Below, piece by piece: positions 40,441 to 48,645 of a stretch of DNA of 64,000 nt. The notes beneath the pieces were generated by a model. That model saw only the letters and a program-made list of their open reading frames with translations, did no database searches and was not told where the DNA came from. The DNA is from Ruegeria arenilitoris (GTDB lineage: Bacteria; Pseudomonadota; Alphaproteobacteria; Rhodobacterales; Rhodobacteraceae): the NCBI RefSeq assembly GCF_013035425.1, contig NZ_WQHX01000003.1, forward strand, positions 447,001 to 511,000, in the 5' to 3' direction. The translations under genes and the position numbers were made by a program. How positions within the stretch are numbered: position 1 is the stretch's first letter; each line of letters starts with the position of its first letter.

Positions 40441-41709
40441 TCAGCACACGTTCTGACCTTCGATCACGGCGAGGTGATCCGCCCAGCGCTGCCACCACTC
40501 CGCGGCGGGCGCTGTCAGTTCCGCTTGGTTGTAGTGGGCGTCCACGCCCGTCGCGAGCGTGTGGGCCGTCAGGCGGTCGCGGATGTCACGTGTGCCACCA
40601 CTCTCGGCCACCCACGTCGCCAGAGCCTTGCGCAGGGTGTGGATCGTGAACGCGCTGGGCAGGCCCGCCTCGCCGCGTTTATCCGCCCATGCGTGGCTCA
40701 CATTGTCCGCGCTGCGGGTGCGCTGGGGGTCGTTGACGGCGGGGAACACGAACGGGCTGTCGGTGCCGCGCCGGGCGTCCAGAACAGCCATCGCCGCGTC
40801 AGACAGTATGACCACGTGGGGCCTTTTCGCCTTCATGCGCTCCGCCGGGATGGTCCAGCGGTTGCCCTCGACCTCGTCCCAGCGCATCTCGACCGCCTCC
40901 CGCAGGCGTGTACCCGTCAGGGCAATGAGGCGCAGGGCCTGCCCGATGTCGCCCATATCGGCGGTTGCGGCGAGGAAGGCGCGCAGGTCCTTGGTGCCGG
41001 GGTGCCACGTGCGCGCCTTGGCGCTGTCCACCTCGGGCAGCATGGTGGGGGTGATGCCGAAGCCCTTGGGCAGCAGGCCGGCCTTGCGCGCCTGTGCGAG
41101 GACGCCTGAGATGGCTGAACGCAACTTGCGCGCCTGCTGGGGTGTCTTGGCCTGAATAGCTGTGATCGGGGCGCTCAGATGGTCGATGTCCAGTTCGGCC
41201 AGTGTGATGGCCTCACGGCCCGGCAGCAGGTGTTGCCGCAACAGGCGGTCGTTGGCCTGCCATGAACGCAGGTTCTCGCTGGCCCACGTGGTGTAGTGAT
41301 CGACCAGTTGTTCGACGGTGGTGTCCGTCATGTTGTCCAACGTTTCGCCGCCACTGCGCTGGGCGCGCATGTCGGCCCATTTCTCACGCGCCTCGGCGAC
41401 CGACATCTCGGGGTAGTGGCCGAGGGTGATCTCGCGCTGTTTGCCTTCCGCCTGTACGCGGTACGTCCAGCGCTTGAGGCCCGTCTTGCTGGACTTCATC
41501 ATCAGGCCGGGGCGCTGCGGATCTGTGAGCCGCGCGCCGCGCCCCAGGCGGTCGTAGTGGAGTTGCGTCAGTTCCTTGGGTGCGTCGCCGGTGGCGATCT
41601 CAAGGGCGCGCAGCAGCGTCGTGCGCAGCTCCTTGCGCGGACCCAGTGCGATGGCCTTTTCGATGAGGCTTGCAACTTGGGCGCGGGTATCCGATTTAAG
41701 TTGTGGCAT
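40441..41709 (-). CDS. Tyrosine recombinase (P4-type island integrase)
   Basis: 422 residues from the ATG at 41709 (AAGGA eight bases upstream). An N-terminal arm-binding region with the DUF4102-like YRVQAEGKQREITLGHYPEM is followed by a core-binding helical domain and the catalytic domain. The nucleophile set is visible: Arg in LTGTRLREAVEMRW, His-x-x-Arg in FTIHTLRKALATWV, and His with the active-site Tyr in LTAHTLATGVDAHY. The gene starts about 255 bases from the 3' end of tRNA-Leu(CAA), and that tRNA end is repeated at 12697. It is therefore the enzyme likely to have inserted the element. Confidence 0.9.
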   Translation of the reverse strand: MPQLKSDTRAQVASLIEKAIALGPRKELRTTLLRALEIATGDAPKELTQLHYDRLGRGARLTDPQRPGLMMKSSKTGLKRWTYRVQAEGKQREITLGHYPEMSVAEAREKWADMRAQRSGGETLDNMTDTTVEQLVDHYTTWASENLRSWQANDRLLRQHLLPGREAITLAELDIDHLSAPITAIQAKTPQQARKLRSAISGVLAQARKAGLLPKGFGITPTMLPEVDSAKARTWHPGTKDLRAFLAATADMGDIGQALRLIALTGTRLREAVEMRWDEVEGNRWTIPAERMKAKRPHVVILSDAAMAVLDARRGTDSPFVFPAVNDPQRTRSADNVSHAWADKRGEAGLPSAFTIHTLRKALATWVAESGGTRDIRDRLTAHTLATGVDAHYNQAELTAPAAEWWQRWADHLAVIEGQNVC

Positions 41710-41813
41710 GGCCGTTGTCCTTAAGCAGTGACGGTTATGTCGCGCCCGGCTGGCGGTTCCAACGCCGCCGGGCCACCCCCCAAACATAGTGATTCACACC
41801 GCCCCCACAAGGG

Positions 41814-41890
41814 CGGGTCACTGATGAGTCACTGTTGAGGCATGATACTGCAGGGGTCACGACGGGTCGTGGGGGGTCACTGGTCGGGGG
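41814..41890. repeat. Cluster of GGGTCACTG-like arm sites next to att
   Basis: GGGTCACTG (41815), GAGTCACTG (41826), GGGTCACGACGGGTCGTGG (41854) and GGGTCACTGG (41875) lie between the integrase start and the tRNA end. They are short direct repeats at the spacing expected of recombinase or excisionase arm sites. A hairpin CCGCCC/GGGCGG precedes them at 41800-41817. Confidence 0.5.
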
Positions 41891-41963
41891 GTGTAAATCC
41901 CATGACGCGCCGGGCGTTAAGCCCTAAGCGCCATGTTTTATTGGGATTTTGGTAGAAAAATCA

Positions 41964-42022
41964 GTGGTGCCCAAGGAGAGACTCGAACTCTCACGCCCGT
42001 GAAGGCGGGGGATTTTGAATCC
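41964..42022 (+). repeat. attR-like core within tRNA-Leu
   Basis: A 59-base stretch identical to 12697-12755. It covers the anticodon arm through to the encoded CCA of tRNA-Leu(CAA). The element lies on the 3' side of the tRNA, so integration leaves the tRNA intact. Confidence 0.88.
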
Positions 42023-42050
42023 CCTGCGTCTACCATTCCGCCACTTGGGC
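41965..42050 (-). tRNA. tRNA-Leu (CAA)
   Basis: On the minus strand the sequence begins GCCCAAGTGGCGGAATGGTA and ends CTCTCCTTGGGCACCA. The acceptor stem GCCCAAG pairs with CTTGGGC. The anticodon loop is TTCAAAA (anticodon CAA) in a GGGGA/TCCCC stem, the variable arm is long as in leucine tRNAs, and CCA is encoded. Total 86 bases. Confidence 0.95.
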
Positions 42051-42194
42051 CACGAACACTGGATTATCCTTCATAATCCGGAAGGTCCAGAGGCAAAAAT
42101 CAACCATGTGCAGATTGTTTTTCCTCTGCAGGTTGACGGTTTCGCAAGTGCGTGGTTTGGCTTGCACCAAGTTGGTTATGGAATTCTAATTCTT

Positions 42195-42773
42195 ATGTTG
42201 CGATCGCTTTATGACTGGACCATTCGTCTGGCCGAACATCCGCATGCCCTTTGGGCATTAGCAATCGTTGCTTTTATCGAAAGCTCATTCTTTCCGATCC
42301 CACCAGATGTTCTGATGATTCCCATGGTTCTGGCGCGTCCCTCCCGCGCGTGGTTAATCGCCTCGGTCGCACTAGTTGCTTCTGTACTCGGTGGTCTTCT
42401 TGGCTATGCAATTGGCGCATTTTTTTATGAAAGCATTGGTCAGCCTATCCTTGAATCCATGGGCAAAGCTGAGGCCGTGGAGGAGTTCAACAACCGCTTT
42501 AATGATTTCGGTTTCTGGGCTGTATTAACAGCTGGCGTCACTCCATTTCCCTACAAGGTTATTACGATCATGTCCGGCTGGACAGGAATGCCTTTGGGCA
42601 CATTCATTGCGACCTCTATACTTGCGCGCGCGTTGCGATTTTTTATCGTCGCGGGTCTGTTATGGAAATTTGGCGAACCCATACGCGATTTCATCGAAAA
42701 GCGGCTTGGATTAGTCTTTACACTTTTCATTGGGCTTTTGATCGGTGGGTTCATTTTGGTGAAATATCTATGA
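42195..42773 (+). CDS. DedA/YqaA-family membrane protein
   Basis: A 192-residue inner-membrane protein from the ATG at 42195. It has several hydrophobic segments and the family's conserved blocks ALAIVAFIESSFFPIPPDVL (near residue 20), GGLLGYAIGAFFYESIGQPI, and GVTPFPYKVITIMSGWTGMP. The SNARE-associated (VTT) fold is linked to membrane homeostasis and lipid translocation. Its stop overlaps the dsbB start (ATGA), so the pair is coupled. It is the first core gene right of the tRNA-Leu. Confidence 0.85.
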   Translation: MLRSLYDWTIRLAEHPHALWALAIVAFIESSFFPIPPDVLMIPMVLARPSRAWLIASVALVASVLGGLLGYAIGAFFYESIGQPILESMGKAEAVEEFNNRFNDFGFWAVLTAGVTPFPYKVITIMSGWTGMPLGTFIATSILARALRFFIVAGLLWKFGEPIRDFIEKRLGLVFTLFIGLLIGGFILVKYL

Positions 42774-43234
42774 GTCGCAGAAGAATACTGGTGATATTAG
42801 CCTCCGGTGGTTCGGCCATTCTTCTTTTGGCTGCTTGGGGTTTTCAATATATTGGTGAATTGTCACCTTGCAAAATGTGCATCTGGCAGCGTTATCCGCA
42901 TGGCGCTGCGGTCCTTCTGGGTGTCCTCGCTTTCGCCGTCCCCAGTTTGAGTTTGACCTACCTTTTGGGCGCTTTGGCCGCGCTGACTACCGCCGGGATA
43001 GGAATTTTCCATGCTGGAGTTGAACAGGGTTTATGGCAAGGCCCATCCACGTGCACTTCAGGAGACGTAGGAGCGCTGTCACAGCAGGATTTGTTTGATC
43101 AAATCATGAACGCGCCACTGGTGAGGTGCGATGAGATTCCTTGGGAATTTTTGGGGTTGTCAATGGCTGGTTGGAACGCGGTTACATCCGCCGGACTAGC
43201 ATTGATTTGGATCGCAGCGTGGCGAGCCCGATAG
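42770..43234 (+). CDS. dsbB: DsbB-family disulfide bond formation protein
   Basis: A 154-residue quinone-linked oxidoreductase of the inner membrane that reoxidises DsbA. Four transmembrane segments alternate with two periplasmic cysteine pairs: SPCKMCIWQRYPH (CxxC, near residue 32) and GPSTCTSGD with LVRCDEIPW (the second pair). The translation start overlaps the stop of the DedA gene. Length is slightly short of E. coli DsbB, as usual in alphaproteobacteria. No dsbA is in the window. Confidence 0.85.
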   Translation: MSRRRILVILASGGSAILLLAAWGFQYIGELSPCKMCIWQRYPHGAAVLLGVLAFAVPSLSLTYLLGALAALTTAGIGIFHAGVEQGLWQGPSTCTSGDVGALSQQDLFDQIMNAPLVRCDEIPWEFLGLSMAGWNAVTSAGLALIWIAAWRAR

Positions 43235-43237
43235 ACT

Positions 43238-43825
43238 TTACAATTGATCCAGTTCGGCATCCCAGTAAAGGAAGTCGATCCAGCTTTCGTGCAAATGGTT
43301 TGGTGGGAATTTGCGTCCAATATTCCGTAATGCTTCGGCATCTGGCTGCCTAGGAGGTCTGTTGAGCGACATTCCAGCCTGACGCAACGATTTAGATCCC
43401 TTACGCAGGTTACAGGGGCTACAGGCCGCCACAACGTTCTGCCAACTGGTCACCCCTCCTGCTGCACGCGGAACCACATGGTCAAAGGTTAATTCACCCC
43501 TGCTGCCGCAATACTGGCATTTGAATTCGTCCCTTAGAAATAAATTAAAGCGCGTGAAGGCCACGCGCTTTCTGGGTTTTACGTAGTCTTTTAGAACTAC
43601 CACCGAGGGTATTCGTATCTCGGTACTGGGGCTGCGGACTACTTCGTCATACTCGGCCACAATATCAACACGGTCCAGCCAAGCTGCTTTAATCGCCTCC
43701 TGCCAGGGCCAAAGTGATAATGGGTAATAGGATAGTGGACGGTAGTCTGCATTCAGAACCAATGCCGGATGATGCCTGAGCGCGCCGGGTTCCCTGACAA
43801 ATTCGGTCCTGAAGTCTCCGTCCAT
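43238..43825 (-). CDS. HNH endonuclease-domain protein
   Basis: A 195-residue protein with a C-terminal HNH domain: [20 protein letters not shown] followed by [19 protein letters not shown]. Two CxxC zinc pairs and the His-Asn residues are present. The N-terminal part ([20 protein letters not shown]) is the conserved start of a widespread alphaproteobacterial HNH family of unknown role. It runs antisense to and overlaps the extended upstream reading of the neighbouring rluE-like gene, but the supported starts do not conflict. Confidence 0.85.
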   Translation of the reverse strand: MDGDFRTEFVREPGALRHHPALVLNADYRPLSYYPLSLWPWQEAIKAAWLDRVDIVAEYDEVVRSPSTEIRIPSVVVLKDYVKPRKRVAFTRFNLFLRDEFKCQYCGSRGELTFDHVVPRAAGGVTSWQNVVAACSPCNLRKGSKSLRQAGMSLNRPPRQPDAEALRNIGRKFPPNHLHESWIDFLYWDAELDQL

Positions 43826-44026
43826 AACAGAATCGCTCCTCGCTCTGTACTGCCCGTTTTAGACGTCAGAGCGGGGAACACCCGCCCCAGCCTTTTCTCA
43901 ACTATATATCGTGTTAAAACTCTGACAAGCCCTGAGTTTCCACAACATCTCGGTTACTGGTTAAGACGAATCCCTAACACCAACATGACAGTTATCCACA
44001 GGTTGCAAGCCGGTTCAACGCAGGCT

Positions 44027-44647
44027 ATGGCGAAGATCATGTCCTGGTTCATCCGTTTCAATAAACCATTCGACGTTCTGCCTCAGTTCACGGACCGCGC
44101 CAATGCGGGCCTACCGCGCCAGACACTTTCTGATTTCATCGATCTTCCCGGCGTGTACCCCGCCGGACGGCTTGACCGAGACAGCGAAGGGTTAATTCTA
44201 TTAACCGACAACGGACGGCTTCAGGCGCAGATTTCAGACCCCAAGCATAAGATGTCAAAAACCTATTGGGTTCAAGTCGAAGGCATACCAGACACGGCCG
44301 CGTTAATAGCATTACGAAACGGGGTCGAGTTGAAAGATGGGATTACCCGCCCTGCTAAAGCTCGCTTGATTGAAGAGCCTGACGGTTTGTGGCCGCGCAC
44401 ACCGCCAATTCGTGTGCGCAAGTCAATACCTGATTGCTGGATCGAACTGACATTGCGTGAAGGACGCAATCGGCAGGTACGGCGCATGACCGCGGCAGTT
44501 GGGCACCCGACCCTGCGACTGATCCGTTCGAGGATCGGCAATTGGACAATTGACGGGTTGGAATCCGGCTCTTGGGAAACTCTGCCGGCGCCAGAGGCGT
44601 CACCCATTCAAGGCGTAAGAAAGCGCGACCGTCGTCCAAAGCGGTAA
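44027..44647 (+). CDS. rluE: Pseudouridine synthase, RsuA/RluE type
   Basis: About 206 residues from the ATG at 44027 (44039 is an alternative). [15 protein letters not shown] near the start is diagnostic of the RluE subgroup that modifies 23S rRNA. The catalytic aspartate lies in [20 protein letters not shown]. Further family blocks are [11 protein letters not shown] and [20 protein letters not shown]. There is no S4 domain, as in RluE. The frame is open far upstream, but that part is antisense to the HNH gene and not family-like. Confidence 0.83.
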   Translation: MAKIMSWFIRFNKPFDVLPQFTDRANAGLPRQTLSDFIDLPGVYPAGRLDRDSEGLILLTDNGRLQAQISDPKHKMSKTYWVQVEGIPDTAALIALRNGVELKDGITRPAKARLIEEPDGLWPRTPPIRVRKSIPDCWIELTLREGRNRQVRRMTAAVGHPTLRLIRSRIGNWTIDGLESGSWETLPAPEASPIQGVRKRDRRPKR

Positions 44648-44662
44648 AGAAATTAATTCTCG

Positions 44663-44962
44663 TTACAGCGGCAGTTTTTCTCCACCAACAACGCGATAGA
44701 TCTCCCTTGAGATCACTCCCACCTCACTCAAAGCCTTGCGAAAATTCTGCATATGCTGCGTGGCAAAATGTTCGTCCAGCGCTGCTTGGTCCTGCCATTC
44801 CTCGTATACACGAAAGCGATTGTCCTGTCCTAAAATCTGGCTGAACTCATAGAGGATACAACCGGGTTCTTTAACGGTTTCGCTAACCATTTCCTTTACT
44901 GCTGCTTTCGCATTTTCAATGCCGTCTGGGTCAACTTCAACTACGCCGGTTACAATCAACAT
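44663..44962 (-). CDS. ABM-domain (antibiotic biosynthesis monooxygenase-like) protein
   Basis: A 99-residue single-domain protein from the ATG at 44962 (AAGGA upstream). MLIVTGVVEVDPDGIENAKA starts the dimeric alpha/beta barrel of the ABM family, and CILYEFSQILGQDNRFRVYE followed by EWQDQAALDEHFATQHM is the typical centre. Roles range from quinol monooxygenase to unknown; cofactor-free oxygenase activity is only a possibility. It follows a truncated acetyltransferase whose end overlaps it by 7 bases. Confidence 0.8.
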   Translation of the reverse strand: MLIVTGVVEVDPDGIENAKAAVKEMVSETVKEPGCILYEFSQILGQDNRFRVYEEWQDQAALDEHFATQHMQNFRKALSEVGVISREIYRVVGGEKLPL

Positions 44963-45240
44963 TGCCTGTCCTTCTTTAGTTTGAATCGATTGGATTTCCG
45001 ATCTAAGGGTTTGCCGCCGCGCAACGGAACGCCTAGCCATTGAAAACCAACAAAGGTCACACGCTCATCCAACGCCGCTCGGCAAGAAACAGTAGTTGAT
45101 CCGCAAATACAAAATTTTAGAGACATCGCGATTGATAATGGGGCTTCATATGCCGTCGTTTTGCCTGAGACGATGTTCCTGTTCCAAACGCCGCGAGCCT
45201 CTGCCAGATCTTCTGACATCATCGGACGGATCGCTATCAT
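44956..45240 (-). pseudogene. Acetyltransferase (GNAT) fragment
   Basis: The start MIAIRPMMSEDLAEARGVWN followed by RNIVSGKTTAYEA resembles the first helices of GNAT acetyltransferases (IRPxxxxDLxxxxxxWN). Later VTFVGFQWLGVPLRGG resembles the VVGFxxxxxFR strand. The acetyl-CoA-binding R-x-x-G-x-G loop and the C-terminal half are missing; the frame ends in a basic, unrelated tail. The start overlaps the esterase stop (TAATG), a remnant of operon coupling. It is probably a decayed gene. Confidence 0.5.
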
Positions 45241-45905
45241 TACAAGCTGAGCTTGTCGCGCATAAATGCCAGCGCCACGCTTAGGCCATCAGGGGCAATA
45301 CCGTGCCCGGTACCCTTCATCACATGAGCGTAAACTTCTTTGAATCCTGCGCTTTGCAATGCTTCGGCAGCTTCCGGAAGGGATTGAGGCGGCACCACGT
45401 CATCAATATCTCCATGTATCAACAAGACTGGCATGCGGCTGGCGACTTCGTCGGTCAGCATGTCAGGTTCCAATAAGCGGCCAGAGAAAGCCACTATACC
45501 GGCCACAGGATCTTCTCGCCGAGGCGCGGCATGCAAGCTTAGCATTGTCCCTTGCGAAAACCCGAACAGGACAACTTGTTCTGGAAGCACATCCTCGTCC
45601 ACCATCAACGCATCAAGAAATGCATTGAAGTCATCAACGGCCATATCCATGCCGCGTCGCGCTTCTTCTTCTGATGACCCATCAATCCATGGGATTGGAA
45701 ACCATTGATACCCGTTGGGCATACCAGGGATTTGTTCTGGCGCGTCAGGGGCCACGAACATGGTTTCCGGTAGATGCTCTCCCAGAACATCGGCCAAACC
45801 CAGCAGATCGGCCCCATTCGCGCCATATCCATGCACGAACACCACAACCGATCGAGTGTCGCCCGAAACAGGCTCTTTTCTGAGCGCGTTCAATACCCTG
45901 GTCAT
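45240..45905 (-). CDS. Phospholipase/carboxylesterase family alpha/beta hydrolase
   Basis: About 221 residues from the ATG at 45905 (GGGAAGGG upstream). It belongs to the abhydrolase_2 (YpfH/acyl-protein thioesterase-like) group. The oxyanion region is VVVFVHGYGANGADLLGLAD, the nucleophile is in VVLFGFSQGTMLSLHAA, the acid in PVLLIHGDIDDVVP, and the histidine in KGTGHGIAPDGL. The start overlaps the alkA stop by 4 bases, so the two genes are co-translated. The substrate is unknown. Confidence 0.85.
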   Translation of the reverse strand: MTRVLNALRKEPVSGDTRSVVVFVHGYGANGADLLGLADVLGEHLPETMFVAPDAPEQIPGMPNGYQWFPIPWIDGSSEEEARRGMDMAVDDFNAFLDALMVDEDVLPEQVVLFGFSQGTMLSLHAAPRREDPVAGIVAFSGRLLEPDMLTDEVASRMPVLLIHGDIDDVVPPQSLPEAAEALQSAGFKEVYAHVMKGTGHGIAPDGLSVALAFMRDKLSL

Positions 45906-46534
45906 CTGATCCCTTCCCTGCTCTTGGCTACTCGGTAATAGGCCCACAGAACCCTCGCCGCAACCGACCGCCACGGAGACCACGCTTCGGCCATTTTACG
46001 TAGCTCTTTATCCTTTGGTCTTTCCGGTAGGTCATAAAGGATGCGGGCGGCTTCTTGCAAAGCCAGATCTCCCGGAGCAATAACGTCCGCACGACCTAAG
46101 GAGAACATGGCATATATTTCGGCGGTCCAAACACCTATGCCTGACACTTGGGTAAGTATATCGACAACCTCGTCATCCGACGCATTTCTCAAAGCCTTAA
46201 AATCTATATTGGCTTCCGCCAAAGCCTTAGCATATCGAATCTTTTGTCGGCTCAACCCTGCTGCTCGCAAGTCTTCGTCCGTGGCCCACATAATCTTGCG
46301 CGGCCCAGTTAACTTGGCGTCCTGCAACCTTTTCCAGATCGCATTTGCAGAGGCCACGCTGACCTGTTGGCTTACGATCGCGCTAAGCAATTCTGCGAAC
46401 CCATCAGGACGACGACGAAGCGGCAATGGCCCTGTTTGCCGCATGGCGTAGGCCATGCGGGGACAGGCTGCAGCCAGCCAATCGGCTCCCTCAGCGACAC
46501 AATCCGGCGTCTCGATTATTCGCCCGACAGACAT
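45902..46534 (-). CDS. DNA-3-methyladenine glycosylase II (AlkA-like)
   Basis: A 210-residue helix-hairpin-helix DNA glycosylase. The core contains ELLSAIVSQQVSVASANAIW, GLSRQKIRYAKALAEA and the hairpin LTQVSGIGVWTAEIYAMFSL followed by GRADVIAPGDLAL, which supplies the catalytic aspartate. It excises alkylated purines. It lacks the N-terminal AlkA_N domain of E. coli AlkA and is a compact form common in alphaproteobacteria. It leads a short operon with the esterase. Confidence 0.87.
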   Translation of the reverse strand: MSVGRIIETPDCVAEGADWLAAACPRMAYAMRQTGPLPLRRRPDGFAELLSAIVSQQVSVASANAIWKRLQDAKLTGPRKIMWATDEDLRAAGLSRQKIRYAKALAEANIDFKALRNASDDEVVDILTQVSGIGVWTAEIYAMFSLGRADVIAPGDLALQEAARILYDLPERPKDKELRKMAEAWSPWRSVAARVLWAYYRVAKSREGIR

Positions 46535-46630
46535 GCTTCAATTCTCCAATAATTGCGACGCACGTTAGGGCACCGTGTCGCAGATGCAAGCGGCTTGTGC
46601 CTGCCAGATTTCGCAGATACGCATTGGCAC

Positions 46631-47860
46631 ATGAGCATGACTACCACCTCTCCCCCTAACGATGATCAAGCCAAACGCAACGTAACGGTTTTGGTGGCTG
46701 CACAGGCCGTTCTTGGCGCCCAAATGCCAATGGTCTTTATTGTGGGTGGGTTGGCCGGGCAGTCACTGGCCACCAATGCCTGTTTGGCCACATTGCCAAT
46801 ATCGCTCATTGTTCTCGGTTCGATGCTCGCAGCTACTCCTATCTCGGCAATAATGCAAAGATGGGGACGCCGGGCGGGATTCCTGATTGGGGCAACTGCT
46901 GGCGCTTGCGGAGGTGGGATCGGCGCATACGGCCTTTATCTGGGCTCGTTTCCAGTTTTCTTGTTGGGAAGCCTGTTCACCGGAATTTATATGAGCGCAC
47001 ACGGGTTTTATCGCTTCGCCGCGGCCGATACCGCTTCGGACGCCTTTAGACCCAAGGCAATTTCTTATGTCATGGCTGGTGGTCTTTTGGCGGCGTTGGT
47101 AGGCCCTCAAATTGTAAAGTTGACTTCTGAATCATACGTCATCCCTTTTCTGGGAACATATGTTGCCGTGATTGCTATAAATGCATTTGGCGCAGTTCTG
47201 TTCTTCTTTCTCGACATTCCGACACCAGACCAACCAGCACCAAATGCGCCGAGGGGGCGCAGCAGAATTGAACTTCTGAAAACACCGCGCATCGCGGTGG
47301 CGGTGATCTGCGCAATGGTCTCTTACGCATTGATGAACCTTGTAATGACATCGACTCCTTTGGCTGTTGTTGGCTGCGGATATACTGCTGGTAATGCCGC
47401 CGATATCGTCTCTTCTCACGTACTGGCCATGTATATTCCCAGTTTCTTTACCGGCCACCTGATCGCGCGCTTCGGTGTAGAGAAAGTTATGGCTTTAGGC
47501 CTTGCCATTCTAGCTGGCGCGGGTGCAGTAGCACTTCAGGGCGTCGAGTTGGGCAATTTCTTTGCTGCGCTCATCCTATTGGGCGTTGGATGGAACTTCG
47601 GGTTCATTGGAGCCACCAGCATGCTTGCTGATTCCCACTCGGAGCATGAGCGCGGCCGGATGCAGGGGTTAAACGACCTGCTGGTTTTTGGGGGCGTCAC
47701 GTTCGCTTCACTGGCGTCGGGCGGGTTGATGAACTGTTCAGGCGGATCGCCTATCGAGGGTTGGACGGCCGTAAATCTGGCTATGATCCCATTGCTAACC
47801 CTTGCCGGAGCAGCATTGCTCTGGCTCGTACTCAAGCCTTCAAGTGCGAGGACGGCCTGA
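46631..47860 (+). CDS. Major facilitator superfamily transporter
   Basis: A 409-residue protein from the ATG at 46631, with about 12 hydrophobic segments in two halves. The loop between segments 2 and 3 reads MQRWGRRAGFLIGATAGACG, a variant of the MFS signature. The long central loop (IPTPDQPAPNAPRGRSRIEL) separates the halves. The substrate cannot be deduced; similar proteins are annotated as generic efflux carriers. It is divergent from alkA. Confidence 0.85.
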   Translation: MSMTTTSPPNDDQAKRNVTVLVAAQAVLGAQMPMVFIVGGLAGQSLATNACLATLPISLIVLGSMLAATPISAIMQRWGRRAGFLIGATAGACGGGIGAYGLYLGSFPVFLLGSLFTGIYMSAHGFYRFAAADTASDAFRPKAISYVMAGGLLAALVGPQIVKLTSESYVIPFLGTYVAVIAINAFGAVLFFFLDIPTPDQPAPNAPRGRSRIELLKTPRIAVAVICAMVSYALMNLVMTSTPLAVVGCGYTAGNAADIVSSHVLAMYIPSFFTGHLIARFGVEKVMALGLAILAGAGAVALQGVELGNFFAALILLGVGWNFGFIGATSMLADSHSEHERGRMQGLNDLLVFGGVTFASLASGGLMNCSGGSPIEGWTAVNLAMIPLLTLAGAALLWLVLKPSSARTA

Positions 47861-47866
47861 TCGACT

Positions 47867-48643
47867 CTACCATCGGCCTGTTAATGTAAGTCTTATCAAG
47901 GACAACCTTCGTCGTGCCTCACTTTGCGACAAGCCGCCATCGGCAACCACTTGCGGTTTGGTAAAGGCCCGACGGAGCACCCAGTCGGCTTGCCAACCTG
48001 CATTCAAAGCTGGCCGTGCAGAGTCAGATATCGCAGTTCGTGCCGCCCTAGCCTTTCTTAGTTTTTCTAACCCCTTTTTTGCCAAAGCCCTGACTCCGTC
48101 AGTGGTTCCGTCCAACAACGGAATTCGCCCACGCGCCTCAAGTTCAGGGATAGCACGAAGCCAGTTAGCAACCCCAACGGCATAACCATAGTCTCGCAAA
48201 ACTTTTTCGTCTGCAGGGCCCAACGTTTGGGCGGAAACGACCATCAATGTTCCCGCGCTGTGATCGATGTACGCGTCAAAATGCGCATCATCCTCAAACG
48301 GATCCCGATATATATCCCAACGTCTTACAGCGACATACTCGTCCAGTTTTTCCGCGAGGTGTGGTGAAAGGACTCGTGACAAAGGTGTAACCACCTCATG
48401 CCTTCGTACGCTTGGACCTTCGGCTATCTCGCGCAACGCATCCCGCCACCATTGCAGACGCATTTCTGCTATCATCGCCTCTTGCGTCACCCACGGAGCG
48501 CGGGCGACTTCCACGTTCAAAGCATAAATTGGAAATAGCACGGAGCGCGCTGCTACAGGGGCGGCCATTGCTGCCATGAAACGGTCGGGATCGGCGCGAT
48601 GTACCAGAGCGGCACAAGCCTTGGTGTCATTGTCAAATTGCAC
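47867..48643 (-). CDS. NDUFAF6-like member of the squalene/phytoene synthase superfamily
   Basis: About 258 residues from the GTG at 48643, two bases after the cimA stop and preceded by GCGGAG. The helical isoprenoid-synthase fold is recognisable (SVLFPIYALNVEVARAPWVT, AEMRLQWWRDALREIAEG, HSAGTLMVVSAQTLG, YGYAVGVANWLRAIPELEAR). The Asp-rich DxxxD motifs required for prenyl diphosphate condensation are not present. The FNVE/MRLQWW pattern matches NDUFAF6-type assembly factors for respiratory complex I. I infer an assembly rather than a carotenoid role. Confidence 0.72.
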   Translation of the reverse strand: MQFDNDTKACAALVHRADPDRFMAAMAAPVAARSVLFPIYALNVEVARAPWVTQEAMIAEMRLQWWRDALREIAEGPSVRRHEVVTPLSRVLSPHLAEKLDEYVAVRRWDIYRDPFEDDAHFDAYIDHSAGTLMVVSAQTLGPADEKVLRDYGYAVGVANWLRAIPELEARGRIPLLDGTTDGVRALAKKGLEKLRKARAARTAISDSARPALNAGWQADWVLRRAFTKPQVVADGGLSQSEARRRLSLIRLTLTGRW

Positions 48644-48645
48644 AG

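Noticed and set aside
40402..41155. Long plus-strand frames opposite the integrase
   Set aside because: High-G+C antisense shadows; the integrase has full catalytic motifs on the minus strand.
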